A stretch of DNA of 64,000 nucleotides, taken from the NCBI GenBank assembly GCA_963841425.1, contig CAWJCL010000005.1:186001-250000 (forward strand). The letters are read 5' to 3'. Below, piece after piece: positions 56,786 to 64,000 of the stretch (within the stretch, counting starts at the first letter, position 1; each line of letters begins with the position of its first letter). Made by a program: the position numbers and the translations under genes. This stretch comes from DATEOR01 sp963841425. GTDB lineage: Bacteria; Actinomycetota; Thermoleophilia; Gaiellales; Gaiellaceae. The notes under the pieces were generated by a model. The model ran no database searches. It was not told the DNA's origin and worked only from the letters and a program-made list of their open reading frames with translations.

Positions 56786-59725
56786 ATGGCTCGGTTGCTG
56801 TACCGACTCGGGCGGGTCGTCGCCGCGCATCCGTTCCTGGTGGTGGTCATCTGGATCACCGGAGCTGTATGCCTGACCGCGTTCGTCAAGACGGTCGGCG
56901 CGGACACCGATAACAACCTGAACCTGCCCGGCACGGGCAGCCAACTCGCCACCGATCTCCTCGAGAAAGACTTCCCGCCGCAGCAGAACGGCAGCAACCC
57001 GATCATCTTCCACATCTCGCAGGGGAGCGTCGAGGACTCTGCGTACAAGAGCGGGATCAAGAGCTCCGCGAAGGCGATCAGGCAGATCCCATTCGTGCAC
57101 AGCGCGGTAAGCCCGTACAGCCAGGAGGGCGGCGCCCAGGTCTCGAAAGACAAGAAGACCGCCTTCATCTCGGTGCTGCTCGACGTCGCCTCGAACGACC
57201 TCACGACCGAGCAAGCCCAACGGGTGCTCGATGCTGCGGCCCCGGGCAAGCAGGCCGGCATGGAGGTGGCGGCCGGCGGATCGATCGGCTCCACGTTGTC
57301 TCCCGACGAATCGTCCACGAGCGACCTGATCGGGATCCTCGCCGCGATGGTGATCCTGACATTCACCTTCGGCACGGTCGTCGCCATGGGGATGCCCATC
57401 GGAACCGCAATCATCGGGCTGACGACTGCGCTGGCAGCGATCGGCCTGCTCGGCCACCTGACGTCCGTTCCTAGCATCGCCCACACGATCGCGACGATGA
57501 TCGGCCTCGCGGTCGGGATCGACTACGCCCTCTTCCTCGTCACCCGCCACCTTGCGCAGATGCGCGAGGGCATCGAGATCCACGAGTCGGTCGCGCGCGC
57601 GGTCGGCACCGCCGGAACCGCAGTCGTGTTCGCAGGCTGCACCGTGGTCGTGGCCCTCGTCTCCCTGGCAGTGGCGGGCATCCCGCTCATCTCGGCCCTC
57701 GGCTACACCGCAGCGATGGCGGTCTCGACGGCCGTGCTTGCTGCCATCACCCTGCTTCCCGCACTGATGTCGCTTGCGGGCGGCCACATCAACTCGATCT
57801 CCTTGCCGAAGTGGGTCCGCCCCTCCGACGACCCCGGCAAGAAGGGGCTGTGGGGTATGTGGTCGGGCTTCGTCGTTCGTCGCCCCTACATCCCGCTTGG
57901 GCTCGCTGCCTTGATCCTGGTGCCGCTGATCGTCCCCGTGTCCACCCTCCGCTTGGGACAGGAGGACATCGGGCAGACCCCCAAGTCGACGATGGAGCGG
58001 CGCGCATACGACCTGATGGCGGCCGGGTTCGGTCCCGGATACAACGGCCCGTTGCTCATCGCGGCCGCGATCCACCCGATCGCCAAGGCCGATCCCTCCG
58101 TGATTGCCAAGGAGAACAAGCTGAAGGCTCTCCAGATGGAGCTGGACGCCGAGCAGAAGCAAGGCGATCAGATGAAGGCCCAGCTCGAAGCCGGGCAGGC
58201 AAAGCTCGAGCGCCAGCAGGCGGCGCTCGAGCACCAGCAAGCAGTGCTGAACGCGCAAGCCAGCGAGCTGAGCAGCGAGCAGGCGACGCTCGAGAGCGAG
58301 GCCGCACAGCTCCAGGCCGAGCGGGATCAACTCGAGGCGCAAGCGAGAGCGCTCGCGGAACAGGCCCGGTCGCTCGCACGCCGTCTCATCGTCCTCCGGG
58401 CGAGGGAGCGGCGTATCGAGAGGTTGCTGGAGACGGTGACCAACCCGGCGCGGATTGAACGCTTGAAGCGCCGTCTGGCCCGTGTTCAGTCGACCGAGCA
58501 CCAGACCGTCGCCGAGCTCAAGTCGGTGGGGAAGCGCGCTCGCCGGCTCGCCGCGCAGGCGCGCTCGCTCGAGGCCGAGGCCGCGACGCTCGAGCAGCAG
58601 AAGCAGTCCCTCCTGGCCCAGCAAGCGGCGTTGGAGGAGCAAGGCGCCGCGCTGCAAAAGCAGGCGGATGCGCTCGAGGCAGAAGCGGCCGAACTTGAGC
58701 AGGAGAAGGCCCAGCTCCTTGCCCTACAAGCCAAGGCCAAAAAGCAGCAGAAACAGGCGAAGAAGCTCCACAACGAGCTGGTGAAGACGCTCACCAAGGC
58801 CGGCGGCGACGACCGCGCCACCGATCCGCGCCTGGTCAAGCTGCAGGATGCGCTGACCAGCACGCAAGGCGACGTGCTGGTCTCGCCGCCCCGGCTCAAC
58901 AAGGAAGGAGGCGCGGCCGTCTACACCGTGATCGCGAGCACGGCGCCTGCCGACCCGGCGACCGCGAGTCTCGTGAAGAAGCTGCGCTCGAGCGTGATCC
59001 CTCCGAACACCGGTAATGGGGTGGTCGCCTTCGTCGGGGGATCGACGGCGAGCAACGTCGATCTCGCCGCCGAGATCTCCAAGCGCCTGCCGCTGGTCAT
59101 CCTCACGATTCTCTTGCTCAGCATGCTCGTGCTGCTAGTCGCTTTCCATTCGTTCCTCATCCCGCTCCAGGCGGCGATCACCAATCTGCTGACTGCACTC
59201 GCCGCGTTCGGGATCGTGACCGTCGTCTTCCAGTGGGGCTGGGGCATCGGCGCGGTCGGCATCGACACGACGGCCAGCTCCGTCCCCATAGCGAGCTATG
59301 TGCCGCTGATGATGTTCGCGGTGCTCTTCGGCCTCAGCATGGACTACCAGGTCTTCCTACTGTCGTCCATCAACCACCACCGCGCGGAAGGCGTGGATGA
59401 TCGCTCAGCCGTCGGCCTCGGCTTGCGCACAAGCGCCCGGGTCATCTCGGCCGCCGCGCTGATCATGATCGCGGTCTTCGCGAGCTTCATCTTGAACGGC
59501 GACCCGGTCGTGAAGCAGTTCGGCGTCGGCCTTTCGAGCGCGGTCGCCCTAGCGGCCACGATGGTGCTGATGCTCGTACCGGCGGTGCTCATCTTCATGG
59601 GCAAAGGGGCTTGGTGGTTTCCACATGCACTCGGTCGCTTCGTTCCGCGCATCGACGTCGAGGGAGCCGGGCTCGACGAGGAACCCGCTCAAACCGGACG
59701 GGTGGCTGGTCGCACCGCCACGTAG
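56786..59725 (+). CDS. MMPL/RND-family transporter with a long coiled-coil insert
   Basis: 979 residues from ATG 56786. The N-terminal half has an outer domain (about 37-180) and a membrane block with GLAVGIDYALFLVTR; the C-terminal half has a second block with FGLSMDYQVFLLSS. These are MmpL/RND lipid or drug exporters driven by the proton gradient. Between residues about 445 and 668, in the second outer domain, is a very long Gln/Glu/Ala/Leu-rich coiled coil (for example KAQLEAGQAKLERQQAALEH) not found in a standard MmpL. It may reach into the cell wall or bind partners. No signs of truncation. Confidence 0.9.
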   Translation: MARLLYRLGRVVAAHPFLVVVIWITGAVCLTAFVKTVGADTDNNLNLPGTGSQLATDLLEKDFPPQQNGSNPIIFHISQGSVEDSAYKSGIKSSAKAIRQIPFVHSAVSPYSQEGGAQVSKDKKTAFISVLLDVASNDLTTEQAQRVLDAAAPGKQAGMEVAAGGSIGSTLSPDESSTSDLIGILAAMVILTFTFGTVVAMGMPIGTAIIGLTTALAAIGLLGHLTSVPSIAHTIATMIGLAVGIDYALFLVTRHLAQMREGIEIHESVARAVGTAGTAVVFAGCTVVVALVSLAVAGIPLISALGYTAAMAVSTAVLAAITLLPALMSLAGGHINSISLPKWVRPSDDPGKKGLWGMWSGFVVRRPYIPLGLAALILVPLIVPVSTLRLGQEDIGQTPKSTMERRAYDLMAAGFGPGYNGPLLIAAAIHPIAKADPSVIAKENKLKALQMELDAEQKQGDQMKAQLEAGQAKLERQQAALEHQQAVLNAQASELSSEQATLESEAAQLQAERDQLEAQARALAEQARSLARRLIVLRARERRIERLLETVTNPARIERLKRRLARVQSTEHQTVAELKSVGKRARRLAAQARSLEAEAATLEQQKQSLLAQQAALEEQGAALQKQADALEAEAAELEQEKAQLLALQAKAKKQQKQAKKLHNELVKTLTKAGGDDRATDPRLVKLQDALTSTQGDVLVSPPRLNKEGGAAVYTVIASTAPADPATASLVKKLRSSVIPPNTGNGVVAFVGGSTASNVDLAAEISKRLPLVILTILLLSMLVLLVAFHSFLIPLQAAITNLLTALAAFGIVTVVFQWGWGIGAVGIDTTASSVPIASYVPLMMFAVLFGLSMDYQVFLLSSINHHRAEGVDDRSAVGLGLRTSARVISAAALIMIAVFASFILNGDPVVKQFGVGLSSAVALAATMVLMLVPAVLIFMGKGAWWFPHALGRFVPRIDVEGAGLDEEPAQTGRVAGRTAT

Positions 59726-59744
59726 CGAGTCACTTCAGCCGCTC

Positions 59745-59884
59745 GATCAGTTCAATCCTGTAGCCGTCCGGAAAGCGCGTGCGCGCAAACTCATCCACGC
59801 TCGATGAGTTCCACCCTGTAGCCGTCCGGAAAGCGCGTGCGCGCAAACTCATCCGCTCTCGATGAGCTCGACCCTGTAGCCGTC
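59745..59884 (-). repeat. 58-bp-family repeat, locus I (three tandem units)
   Basis: Cores at 59745-59768, 59803-59826 and 59861-59884, each exactly 58 bases apart; the linker CGGAAAGCGCGTGCGCGC then AAACTCATCC is identical between units. It defines the family best. On the minus strand each unit gives FPDGYRVELIE. It lies between the convergent MMPL and lipocalin-like genes. Confidence 0.9.
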
Positions 59885-60356
59885 AGGAAAGCGTACTTTC
59901 GTGAGCCGACCGCTCCCATACGAGGCGAGCTCGCTGCTCGATTCCCTTGATAACGGTGGGCGGCGCTGCCAACGTCAGTCGAGCTCCGTTCAACTCGACG
60001 TACCGTTTCTGATCCTGCCCGCTCCAGTTCGGAAAGAGGCTCAGCTCGACGTGATGGGTCACAACGTCCTCACGGTACTCGTACCGGCCGCAATAGGAGA
60101 GATAGCTCTCTGCGGCCTGTTCCTTCTCCCTGTCCGTGCCGCCAAGAAGGTCACCGGCCCCGAACGGCTGCCGCCCGGCGCGCGCGAGCGAGACGGACAT
60201 GTGGCCGTCATCCATGTACATCAGTAGGCCGACGGCGTCCTCTCCGAACGGATAGTCGATGCTTCCATCGGCCGCCTCCGTCTCGCAGGAGACCAGCCGC
60301 CAGCTTCCCAGCAGGGGATTTGCGAAACCGCCCACGTCGCCAGCGATTCTAGGCAT
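59883..60356 (-). CDS. Lipocalin-like domain protein
   Basis: About 157 residues from ATG 60356. The lipocalin-like core is NPLLGSWRLVSCETEAADGS, YPFGEDAVGLLMYMDDGHMS and ESYLSYCGRYEYREDVVTHH, then LVWER. The family forms a small barrel that binds hydrophobic molecules. The final ten residues (after VWER) run into repeat locus I and are probably not part of the original protein. Codons upstream of 60356 overlap repeat locus J. Confidence 0.75.
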   Translation of the reverse strand: MPRIAGDVGGFANPLLGSWRLVSCETEAADGSIDYPFGEDAVGLLMYMDDGHMSVSLARAGRQPFGAGDLLGGTDREKEQAAESYLSYCGRYEYREDVVTHHVELSLFPNWSGQDQKRYVELNGARLTLAAPPTVIKGIEQRARLVWERSAHESTLS

Positions 60357-60386
60357 CTGCAGCCCCGGGGCGAGCCATGTGGTCTC

Positions 60387-60463
60387 GATGGGCTCCACGC
60401 TGCAGCCCTTGGCGCGTGCGCGCAAATCCATCCCGATCCACGAGCTCAAAGGCTGAGCCGTCT
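60387..60463 (-). repeat. 58-bp-family repeat, locus J (two diverged units)
   Basis: GATGGGCTCCACGCTGCAGC at 60387 is followed by GCGTGCGCGCAAATCCATCC and a second, weaker unit to 60463 (CACGAGCTC, then GAGCCGTC). It is the most diverged locus. Confidence 0.55.
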
Positions 60464-60600
60464 GACCAACGGCCTGCCGGAAGTCGTGCCGGCCAGCGGG
60501 GCGCGCCACCGGCAGTCGACCAAAGCCCGGGAAGAGCATGAAACACGGCAATTCGCCAGAATCCCGTCGGCTGGCGAGTCGGAAACCGAGGGAGCCTTCG

Positions 60601-61050
60601 ATGATGATCACAGAGCGTTCGAAGCGTGTCATCCCCTTCCGTCCAGAAGACGCGAAGGGGGTCGGCGACGGCTGCTTCTATCTCGACCTGATCGTCTGGC
60701 TGAACGGCGATCGGATCGAGCTCGGCGAACGGGTGGGCTTCAACTATGGGTGCTACGTGAACGGTTACGGTGGCCTTCGAATCGGCGACCGGACGATTGT
60801 CGGCCCGTACGCGATGATCCACACGGCCAATCACGAGTTCTCGCTCGAGCGCCCGATTGTCGATCAGGGCTGGACGGAGAGACCGGTCGAGATCGGCGCT
60901 GACTGCTGGATCGGGATGGGAGTCTGCATCCTGCCGGGGGCGCGCCTCGGCGACGGGTGTGTCGTCGGGGGTGGAAGCGTCGTCGCCGGTGAACTCCAGT
61001 CGAACTGCATCGCGGTCGGCAACCCGGCGCGTGCCATCAAGAGCCGCTGA
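60601..61050 (+). CDS. Hexapeptide-repeat (LbH) acyltransferase
   Basis: 149 residues. I start at ATG 60601, with GAGGGAG seven bases upstream; ATG 60538 is an alternative. Hexapeptide turns (IGDRTIVGPYAMI, IGADCWIGMGVCILPGARLG, DGCVVGGGSVVAG) form a left-handed beta helix. The catalytic His is in MIHTANHEF. It acetylates or acylates a sugar or similar acceptor with acyl-CoA. It is followed directly (TGATG) by a glycosyltransferase gene, so surface polysaccharide synthesis is likely. Confidence 0.85.
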   Translation: MMITERSKRVIPFRPEDAKGVGDGCFYLDLIVWLNGDRIELGERVGFNYGCYVNGYGGLRIGDRTIVGPYAMIHTANHEFSLERPIVDQGWTERPVEIGADCWIGMGVCILPGARLGDGCVVGGGSVVAGELQSNCIAVGNPARAIKSR

Positions 61051-62126
61051 TGCGCATCCTCTTCCTGCAGCAGCAGCCCTGCATGCGGGCGCTCAAGTAC
61101 GCCGCCGCCCTGCGCTCGGCATTCCCGCGAATCCAGCTCGGATTCGCGTACCAAGGCAAGACTTTTACTGGCTTGTACGGCTCGGGCGACGAACTTTTCG
61201 AGCGCTGGTGGAACCTCGGCTCGGAGCCGATCCAGGCGCTCAAGCGAGCTCGGGAAGAGTTTCGGCCCAACCTCATCCACAGTCACAACCTCCCGGACTC
61301 GTTGACCGCGATCGCGCTCGAGCTCTTTGCCGGACGCGTTCCGGTCATCCACGACGTCCACGACCTCCAAAGCCTCAGACAAACGCCCTACGAGCACGGT
61401 TTCCCCGAGCCCCTCGAGGCGCTCGCCCTCGAGCGGCTCGCAATCGAGGAGTGCTCCGCACTCGTGGTGGTTTCGGACGAACTCTTAGAGGTGGTCCAGG
61501 GCAGGTACGACGCGAAAGCCCCAGCGCTCGTCCTTCCAAACTACGCGTTACGGCGCGACCTGCCGCCAATGTTGCCGCCCGCGGAGCGCCGAAACGGCCA
61601 TCCTCCGCGTCTGGTCTACCAGGGGACCCTTTCGACAAATGGCGGTCACTATGACCTGCGCGAGATCTTTTGCTCGATCGTCGGCCAGGGAGTCTCGCTC
61701 GATATCTATCCGTCGCGCGCAGTGCCCACGTACGCCGAGCTCGCGGTCGAACTGGACGGCTTGCGCATCCACCGGACTCTTCCGCCCTCGCGGCTGCTGG
61801 CCGCGCTGCCAGGATACGACTTCGGCTGGGCCGGCTTCAACTCCACCCTGAACGGAGCCCACCTCGACACGTGCCTTCCGAATAAGGCATACGAGTATGT
61901 TGGCTGCGGCCTGCCGATCCTGACGCTGCGCCATCGTGCCCTCGCACGACTGGTGGGTGAGGAGCGCCTAGGCCTGAGTCTGGCGAGTCTCGACGATCTG
62001 CTCGGGCAGCTAACGGCGATGGATATGGTCGAACTCCGAAGCCGAATCGCAGCCGTGCGCCTGGAGCTCACCATGGAGTCGAAGATCCAGAGGCTTGCCG
62101 AGTTGTACGAGATGATCGCCGCCTAG
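61050..62126 (+). CDS. GT-B fold glycosyltransferase (family 4-like)
   Basis: 358 residues from ATG 61050, overlapping the previous stop by one base. The N-terminal domain starts MRILFLQQQPC; SHNLPDSL and IHDVHDLQSLRQTPYEHGFP are typical acceptor-side motifs. The donor-side domain has LPNKAYEYVGCGLPILTL, matching the E-x7-E/G region of family 4 enzymes. It should transfer a sugar to a polysaccharide or lipid acceptor. The sugar is unknown. Confidence 0.8.
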   Translation: MRILFLQQQPCMRALKYAAALRSAFPRIQLGFAYQGKTFTGLYGSGDELFERWWNLGSEPIQALKRAREEFRPNLIHSHNLPDSLTAIALELFAGRVPVIHDVHDLQSLRQTPYEHGFPEPLEALALERLAIEECSALVVVSDELLEVVQGRYDAKAPALVLPNYALRRDLPPMLPPAERRNGHPPRLVYQGTLSTNGGHYDLREIFCSIVGQGVSLDIYPSRAVPTYAELAVELDGLRIHRTLPPSRLLAALPGYDFGWAGFNSTLNGAHLDTCLPNKAYEYVGCGLPILTLRHRALARLVGEERLGLSLASLDDLLGQLTAMDMVELRSRIAAVRLELTMESKIQRLAELYEMIAA

Positions 62127-62153
62127 CGCGGATTCCGGGTTCGCGCCAGAGTC

Positions 62154-62645
62154 TCAGCGCCGCACGGTTGGCTTCGAGGTCGGCGGTCCCCCGAGCCGTT
62201 CAACCCCTTTTCCTGGGTTGTCTTCTGCCTGCATTGATTCGTGGTCGACATGCTCGAGGCTCCTGAGCCGACCATCGATCGTCCCGAGTAGCGCGATGAT
62301 CTCGTCCTCCTTCGACTCGAGCGCGTGCTCCTCGTCCTCCCACCTCCTGGAGCACGACTACTGAGGCGACGACCGCCATGACGACCGCGAAAAGCGCAGC
62401 GCCGGAGAACATGAGCGCGAGACCGATTCCTCGGCCGGCCGCAGACTCGGGGGCGAAATCGCCGTAGCCGACAGTCGTTACGGTCGCGGCCGCCCACCAG
62501 ACGCCGGTAACGGCGAACCGTATTCGTCTGGCTCGACGAGCCACACGACGATCCCTGCGGTTGAGGCGAGAATCGCCGTGACCACGGCCGCACCGCACAG
62601 CGCCTATTGCGCGACAAGCCGGCGAAAGAAGAGCACGAGCGCCAT
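62154..62645 (-). pseudogene. Decayed duplicate of the two-helix K+ channel gene
   Basis: Aligned by eye with the channel at 34718-35164. It starts at ATG 62645 (MALVLFFRRLVAQ), then TAG replaces the Lys codon at position 14. The frame resumes (ALCGAAVVTAILASTAGIVV), shifts by one base after EPDEYGSPLP, reads WAAATVTTVGYGDFAPESAA, shifts again after VVVLQEV, and ends EHALESKEDEIIALLGTIDG with a tail to stop 62154. One nonsense and two frameshift changes make it a clear pseudogene. Confidence 0.85.
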
Positions 62646-62795
62646 GCGTCTGGGCCTTCGTCCCTGATTCCATCGATCCACGTGCCGCTTGCAATCCGAG
62701 AGTGCCCGATCCGGTTTGCGGATTAGTACGTCTCCATAGGATCCCACGTGACCGGACGTGACCGGCGCGAAGCGCTGAGGCCGGGTTCGCCCTGT

Positions 62796-64000
62796 TCAGG
62801 CCTGCCAGTAGCGGCGCGTGAAGAGCACGACGATCGGGATCAGTTCCAAGCGACCCAGCCACATCAGCACGATCATGATTCCTTTCGCGAGGTCGCTGAA
62901 AGGCTCGAACGAGCCCATCGGGCCCGCGAACCCGAACCCAGGCCCCACATTTCCGATCGTCGTCGCGGCGACCGAGATCGCCTCGAACGGGGACACCTCC
63001 ACGCCCGCACGCGCGGATTCGATCGTGATCCCAATCGTCCCAAGGACGAAGAGCCCGACGTAGAGGAGAACGAAGAAGCTCAGCGCTCTCAGCGTGGGCT
63101 CGTCCACGACTCGCTGATTGAAGCGGACCGGCCGAACGATCTCGGGGTGAATGGTCTGGTCGAGCTCCCGGCGCATCACCCGCGTGAGCATGAGATGGCG
63201 CACGATCTTGATCGAGCCGGCCGTTGAAAGGGCCATTCCTCCGAGGAACATGGCCACCACGAGGAGCACCGACGTCAGCGGCGTCCAGCCGGTGAAGTCG
63301 GCGCTCGCGTAGCCCGTTGTGGTCGCCATCGAGACGGTCTGGAACACCGCCTGTTCGAACGCTTCCCTCCCGCCGAATAGGTTGTTCGCCCACAGTGAGC
63401 CAAAGACAACGAGTGACATTACGGTGAGGACAGCAGCGTAGGTTCGAAACTCCTCGTCACGGAGAGGGTTCATGCGCCGCCGAGCGACTCCGTACAGGAG
63501 GACGAAATTCGTCCCGGCGAGAAACATAAAGGCGACGATCGTCCACTGAGACGCCGGGCCGAAGGCCTCGATCGAGCGTGCGCGCGTCGAGAATCCGCCG
63601 GTCGGCATCGTGGTGAAGGCGTGCGCAACGGCATCGAAGACGTTCATGTCTGGGTCGATTCCGGTCCAGCCGAGGACGGCGAGGATGACGGCCTCGAGCG
63701 CGGTGAGACCGATATAGAGGATCCACATGAGGCGGGCGGTTTCCCGAATGGAGCCCGTCAGCGTCTGGAACTCATGCCCGGGTGCCTCGGAGGCGAAGAG
63801 CTGCCGCCCGCCGACGCGAAGGCGGGGGAGCACGGCAATAGCCAGCACGATGATCCCCATGCCGCCAATCCACTGTGAGAACTGCCGCCACATCGCGACC
63901 GAATGGTTCAGTGCGCCGACGTCCGTGAGGATGGTCGCCCCGGTGGTCGTCATTCCGCTCATCGCTTCGAAGAAGGCGTCGAGCGGGGAGTCGAACTGGG
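62796..64000 (-). CDS. trkH: TrkH-family potassium transporter (5' end beyond window)
   Basis: The frame runs from the stop at 62796 to the window edge (about 401 residues), and its N-terminus is missing. K+ pore-loop motifs MSGMTTTGAT, HAFTTMPTGGFST, ATTTGYASADF and AATTIGNVGPGFG are all present, one for each of the four repeats. TrkH is the membrane channel part of a K+ uptake system gated by TrkA. The K+ channel pseudogene lies 150 bases downstream. Confidence 0.92.
   Translation of the reverse strand, partial: QFDSPLDAFFEAMSGMTTTGATILTDVGALNHSVAMWRQFSQWIGGMGIIVLAIAVLPRLRVGGRQLFASEAPGHEFQTLTGSIRETARLMWILYIGLTALEAVILAVLGWTGIDPDMNVFDAVAHAFTTMPTGGFSTRARSIEAFGPASQWTIVAFMFLAGTNFVLLYGVARRRMNPLRDEEFRTYAAVLTVMSLVVFGSLWANNLFGGREAFEQAVFQTVSMATTTGYASADFTGWTPLTSVLLVVAMFLGGMALSTAGSIKIVRHLMLTRVMRRELDQTIHPEIVRPVRFNQRVVDEPTLRALSFFVLLYVGLFVLGTIGITIESARAGVEVSPFEAISVAATTIGNVGPGFGFAGPMGSFEPFSDLAKGIMIVLMWLGRLELIPIVVLFTRRYWQA

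Noticed and set aside
56555..58657. 700-residue minus-strand frame opposite the MMPL gene
   Set aside because: It is rich in Arg, Gly and His, has no domain, and exists because the high-GC MMPL gene leaves few stops on the other strand.
59745..59884. CRISPR-like tandem array
   Set aside because: The 58-bp units repeat end to end including the linker, with no unique spacers, and no cas gene is in the window.
62200..63393. 397-residue minus-strand frame joining TrkH region to the K+ channel filter
   Set aside because: It is a fusion of a TrkH shadow frame with part of the channel pseudogene; the real TrkH frame ends at 62796.

Overview
This 64 kb, high-GC window reads as chromosome from a deep-branching actinobacterium. 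I would guess class Thermoleophilia (Gaiellales or Solirubrobacterales), but that is inference from GC content, frequent GTG/TTG starts, tightly overlapping operons and gene content (heliorhodopsin, DUF1206, split glutamate-synthase set). No rRNA, tRNA, CRISPR array, insertion sequence or phage module was seen. Most genes sit in operons joined by 4-base ATGA/GTGA overlaps.

Region 1 (1-10 kb): part of an EamA transporter, a HAD phosphatase, a glycerophosphodiester phosphodiesterase, a four-gene ABC importer of the polyamine/iron/phosphonate type, a PHP-domain phosphoesterase, glycerol-3-phosphate dehydrogenase and an aldehyde dehydrogenase. Together they look like a locus for taking up and breaking down phosphate esters or glycerophosphodiesters. 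Region 2 (10-16 kb): a glutamine synthetase-like gene followed by three separate glutamate-synthase-domain genes (class II amidotransferase, GXGXG, FMN/Fe-S), the layout of GlnT/GlxBCD or of gamma-glutamylmethylamide/N-methylglutamate synthase. Region 3 (16-24.5 kb): purine synthesis genes purD-purE and purB-purC-purS-purQ, with two acidic secreted proteins and a two-component system between them.

Region 4 (24.6-36 kb) is accessory: orphan permease, FAD oxidoreductase, CBS protein, a hydrolase-adenylate cyclase fusion, a propeller lipoprotein, an MFS exporter, a K+ channel, a TrkA remnant and a frameshifted CarH/LitR-type B12 photoreceptor regulator. Region 5 (36.2-45.8 kb) is the most interesting part. 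Two small membrane proteins, a fasciclin lipoprotein, a clear heliorhodopsin, an SRPBCC protein and a hydrolase are followed by a fatty-acid desaturase and a five- to six-gene lipid-modification operon (FAD oxidoreductase, DUF1365, two cyclopropane-synthase-like methyltransferases, PlsC-like acyltransferase, DUF1295). The same 21-bp dyad (CTTGT-N11-ACAAG) lies in front of both operons, next to the CarH-like gene. This suggests one light/B12-controlled regulon joining a photoreceptor protein to membrane-lipid remodelling.

Region 6 (46-64 kb): succinate-semialdehyde dehydrogenase, PAP2, DUF1206, a cupin, a membrane-anchored HTH protein, small proteins, VOC and DHFR-like proteins, a trypsin-like protease, an MMPL transporter with a long coiled-coil insert, a lipocalin-like protein, a hexapeptide acyltransferase, a glycosyltransferase and the end of TrkH. 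This region is littered with broken genes and two dispersed repeat families. The larger is a 58-bp unit found at ten loci from 28 to 60.5 kb, all in one orientation; read on the minus strand it usually encodes a C-terminal DGYRVELIER-stop.
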